A stretch of 64,000 nucleotides of DNA from Okapia johnstoni (Eukaryota; Chordata; Mammalia; Artiodactyla; Giraffidae): the NCBI GenBank assembly GCA_024291935.2, contig CM044313.1, positions 80,351,001 through 80,415,000 on the forward strand. Reading direction: 5' to 3'. The notes under the pieces are model-generated. The model made no database searches. It had not been told where the DNA came from and saw nothing but the letters and a program-made list of their open reading frames with translations. Position 1 is the first letter of the stretch; every line of letters begins with the position of its first letter. The translations under genes and the position numbers were made by a program. Positions 60,914 through 64,000 of this stretch are shown here, piece after piece.

Positions 60914-61195
60914 GCTGCTGCTGCTGCTGCTGCTAAGTCACTTCAGTCGTGTCCGACTCTGTGCGACCCCATAGATGGCAGCCCACCAGGCTCCGCCATC
61001 CCTGGGATTCTCCAGGCAAGCACACTGGAGTGGGTTGCCATTTCCTTCTCCAGTGCATGAAAGGGAAAACTGAAAGTGAAGTTGCTCAGTCGTGTCCGAC
61101 TCTTAGCGACCCCATGGACTGTAGCCTACCAGGCTCCTTCGTCCATGGGATTTTCCAGCCAAGAGTACTGGAGTGGGGTGCCATTGCCTTCTCCG
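60914..61195 (-). mobile_element. BOV-A2 dimer with target duplication
   Basis: (GCT)6-type start then two monomers joined by GTGCATGAAAGGGAAAACTG. Perfect 12-bp duplication ACCACACAATAT at 60902-60913 and 61196-61207. Third SINE in a row in the same orientation. Confidence 0.9.
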
Positions 61196-61464
61196 ACCAC
61201 ACAATATAATAGGTTGTAAATATATTTCATTTTAATTTATAAATTCTGTATGAGATTGGAAATCCTGCTTTCTGTTTATTGGACAATTGCATCCCTTTTC
61301 TTTGAAATGCCCCTTCGTGTCTTTTGTGACATTGCTAAAGACCACACCTTTTTCTGAAACTTTCTCCTCCTATGAGTTCTTTTCTGTTTTTTCCTGAGTC
61401 TTCTAATTCTCTAAAGACTCTTCCTGAGTCTCCTTCCCAGTTCCTCCTTCTGAATGACCCCTGG

Positions 61465-61610
61465 ATAATATTATAATAAAAATTACAATAATTAACATTT
61501 CATAGAAGCTTACTATGTGCCATACAGTAAATAAAACCTGTAAAACAGAGTTCTCTTATTTGCATTTCTTTAGATGAAGAAAGGAAGATGCAGGATGTCT
61601 CTCTGTAAGT
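61465..61610 (-). mobile_element. MIR SINE fragment
   Basis: 'aattaacatttcatagaagc', 'ttactatgtgccatacagta', 'ttagatgaagaaagga'. Confidence 0.55.
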
Positions 61611-61794
61611 GGGGAGCTCACTCTTAAGCCTTCTCTAGTTTGATTAAAAAATACCACATATGTTCTCTCCAAAGCAAGTATAAATATTCTCCAAAGTTCC
61701 TAAGTTTTCTTGTTTGACATACACATGGATTTCTTATTCATTCCTTTAACTTCTAATATATCTCGAGTTTCTGGTCCATACAGCCTGTTAGACA

Positions 61795-62890
61795 TTGTCA
61801 AGTAGATGTATTATGGGCACCCCAAACTTAACACATCCAAAATCGAAATTATCTTCTTCAGACCCCCTAAACATCTTCCAATATGACCTTGCCCTGCCAA
61901 TATGCTTTCCTTAATAGCATGGCCATTCACCAAGTTGCTCAAGCTAGAAACTTCAAAGCCACCTTTGACTGGGCCCCTGACTCCATTATACTTCACATGT
62001 GATTGGTTGCAAGGTCTTGCCAATTTGAGACTCCAAATTGCTCTCAATCCATCTTCTCCATGTTCCTTCTACTATGGTTTTAGATAATTAAGGCTCTCAA
62101 CATCTCTCCCTTGCACTATTGCATCTGCCTCCTACCTGGTCTCCCTACTTCTGTGGTCTCCCCAGGTCCCATCCATCCTTCCCAGGGCTGACAGTTAACG
62201 TTCTAAAGCCAGTAGTTGATCATGGCACATCCTGCTCAAAACTTTTTGATAATTATCTTCTGCCTACAGAATAAATTCTAAACTTATCAGCATGGCACCA
62301 AAACATTCTGTAATCGGACCCCAATTTATCTTCCCAAACATCTCCAGCATGTTCTTACTGTTGTTCAGTTGGGAAGTCATGTCTGACTCTTTGCAATCTC
62401 ATGGACTGCAGCACGCCAGGCTTCTCTGTCCTTCACCATCTCCCAGAGCTTGCTCAAACTCATGTTCATTGAGTCAATGATGCCATCCAACCATCTCATC
62501 ATCTGTCGCCCTCTTCTCCTCTTGCCTCAATCTTTCCCAGCATCAGGGTCTCTTCCAATGAGTCTTACTCATATACCTCCAACTACAACAACTCCAGGCC
62601 ACTTGATTTTCCTCAGAAATATCAAGCCTCTCCATGGCACTATGCTGTTGGTTGTGCTACATCAAATGCCCACCTCTGGCTTTCCTGTTGATATTTTACT
62701 TTTCTTTGAACACCCAGCCCCCTGCCCACAGCATACACACAAGTCTCCACCTGCATTTCCAGGCTCACAATTTATTACTTGGCCTGTTTACATTTTTCTT
62801 AAAGCTTTACTGCAGACTAACTTGTAATCTGGTCCGGTGTGTCTGTTTTCTTGAAAGGACTATATCTTCAACATCTGAGTATTTCTAGAG
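61795..62890 (+). mobile_element. L2 LINE, interrupted by BovB
   Basis: 'aacttaacacatccaaaatc', 'ctacctggtctccctacttc', 'cacatcctgctcaaaacttt' before the gap, then 3'-end-like sequence after it. The gap (about 62358-62562) is a BovB 3' end. Confidence 0.65.
62358..62562 (-). mobile_element. BovB LINE 3' end
   Basis: Minus strand; same 3' end as the BovB copies at 30.5 kb ('gcagcacgccaggcttctct', 'gatgccatccaaccatctca'). Short duplication TCTTACT at about 62353-62359 and 62563-62569. Confidence 0.8.
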
Positions 62891-64000
62891 CTTAGAGGGA
62901 GCTTGATATATAAATGATTAAAACTGAAGTCCATTTGTGATTTAGGTAAAAGTCAGACTAAACAATCTCAGTGTTTACTTCTAAATCAGATTTTCTGCAC
63001 CTTTTCTATACACTAAGATCTTACTTGAGGCCCATGCAACTAACAAACATTTAACCTTGGAATTAGCTCCTAATTCATGCAGGCAGTTCTGCTTTCACTT
63101 CTTTGCAGAGGCTTCAGAAGCCAGGAATTTGGGCTCCTGGCAATGAAAGCCCAGTGAATGTTGTCACTGGGTTTCCGGAGGAGGTAGGGTAGAAAGCACA
63201 AGAGCACATCGGAAAACTAGCAGAGTTCCAGGACATCTGCGGCTGATTATTCCAGCAACATGCTCAAGCAAAGAGAACAATTCCTGGACTGGGCTTTTTT
63301 CTCTCTCTCTTTTTTTGACATCTGGGCTTTGGCAGCCACTCCTATGGCTTTGCTCAGCAGTTCTTGAGGGATGAGATATGGACTCATTTCAGGGAAAGAA
63401 ACCTTTACTGACTCGACTTCTGCTACAGCAGAGTCCTTAAGATGCTTCCCCTTCCATGTGCTTCCTGGCATGTATAGGTTTCATTGAATTTACAGAGAGA
63501 GGAATCAGTCTCCAAGAACCAAAAGAAATTCATACTACCTGGAATCTGAATTAGGTTATTCCAATGCCTCTTAATTTCTCCCCCTCCTATGATTCTTTTC
63601 AAATCATGGAGGACAAGGAACACTGAGACTTGGAGGTGGAAAGCGACCTCAGGCTACTGAGGCAATGGATTCACTCCAGCTATTCTGAAGTTTCTCTTTT
63701 TAAATATAAGCTGAGTAGAACTTTCAAACATGCATTTCTTGACTGAAACTACGTGTGTTACTCTTTTAGTTTCATTATTATTACCTCTAAAGTACAAAGT
63801 GTACTTTAGTATGTTCAGATTCAAATTCTCAATCTAATTCTCAAACACAAACATATTGTAATACTGTCTAACAATTAATCACAATTACAATTTCAAATAT
63901 TCTGACCCACTTCCCTAGAAGCAAAAGGCTGTATATTACAGAATAATGGGGAGGAAAGGATGCTTGGCTAACATTTACTGAGTACATACTCTGTCAGGCA
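62890..64000. other. Right edge, no gene recognised
   Basis: Unique-looking sequence. Minus-strand frames at 63247-63471 and 63423-63623 overlap but show no family that I know. The last about 40 bp look like the start of another reverse MIR ('taacatttactgagtacat'). TTC23L is expected in this direction by human gene order. Confidence 0.45.

Noticed and set aside
60653..61060. 135-codon plus-strand ORF
   Set aside because: Antisense read-through of tandem SINEs; repeated phrases such as SCPTLCDP are typical Bov SINE translations.
50873..64000. TTC23L 3' exons expected by human synteny on the minus strand
   Set aside because: I could not find a tetratricopeptide-type exon with splice sites, so nothing is annotated.

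Overview
The window is nuclear DNA from a bovid (cattle or a close relative). The evidence is the repeat content: BovB (RTE-type) LINE pieces, a bovine-type L1 3' end, many Bov-tA and BOV-A2 SINEs and CHR-type tRNA-derived SINEs, on a background of older mammalian MIR, L2, MER5, Tigger, hAT and MaLR remnants. Three intron-containing protein genes could be rebuilt exon by exon with GT-AG splice sites and continuous phase. By gene order this matches human 5p13 in reverse orientation, which I recall as cattle chromosome 20 (not checked).

Layout. 1-4191 is 3' flank and UTR. DNAJC21 runs on the minus strand from its start codon at 29556, in a CpG island, to its stop at 4192 (12 coding exons, 533 aa). 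30.0-34.6 kb is intergenic and holds a nested retrotransposon pile-up: a SINE interrupted by one BovB, with a second BovB of opposite orientation in its right-hand target duplication. BRIX1 is also on the minus strand, from 44616 to 34830 (10 coding exons, 353 aa), with a young L1 in intron 8. A second CpG island separates BRIX1 from RAD1, which is on the plus strand from 45385 to 50872 (5 coding exons, 279 aa). The two start codons are 768 bp apart and head to head, so they probably share a bidirectional promoter. 50.9-64 kb is RAD1 3'UTR and then intergenic DNA full of SINEs, MIRs and L2. TTC23L is expected beyond by human synteny, but I recognised no exon of it.

How the genes relate. DNAJC21 (J-protein, relative of yeast Jjj1) and BRIX1 (Brix-domain factor) both act in making the 60S ribosomal subunit, BRIX1 early in the nucleolus and DNAJC21 late in the cytoplasm. 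They lie next to each other on the same strand. RAD1 is a subunit of the 9-1-1 DNA-damage clamp and is joined to BRIX1 only through the promoter.

I found no previously undescribed gene system. The observations most worth a second look are the nested inverted BovB structure, a 62-bp segment shared by two distant SINE flanks, an upstream ATG overlapping the RAD1 start, and several short tandem duplications near regulatory or splice sites.
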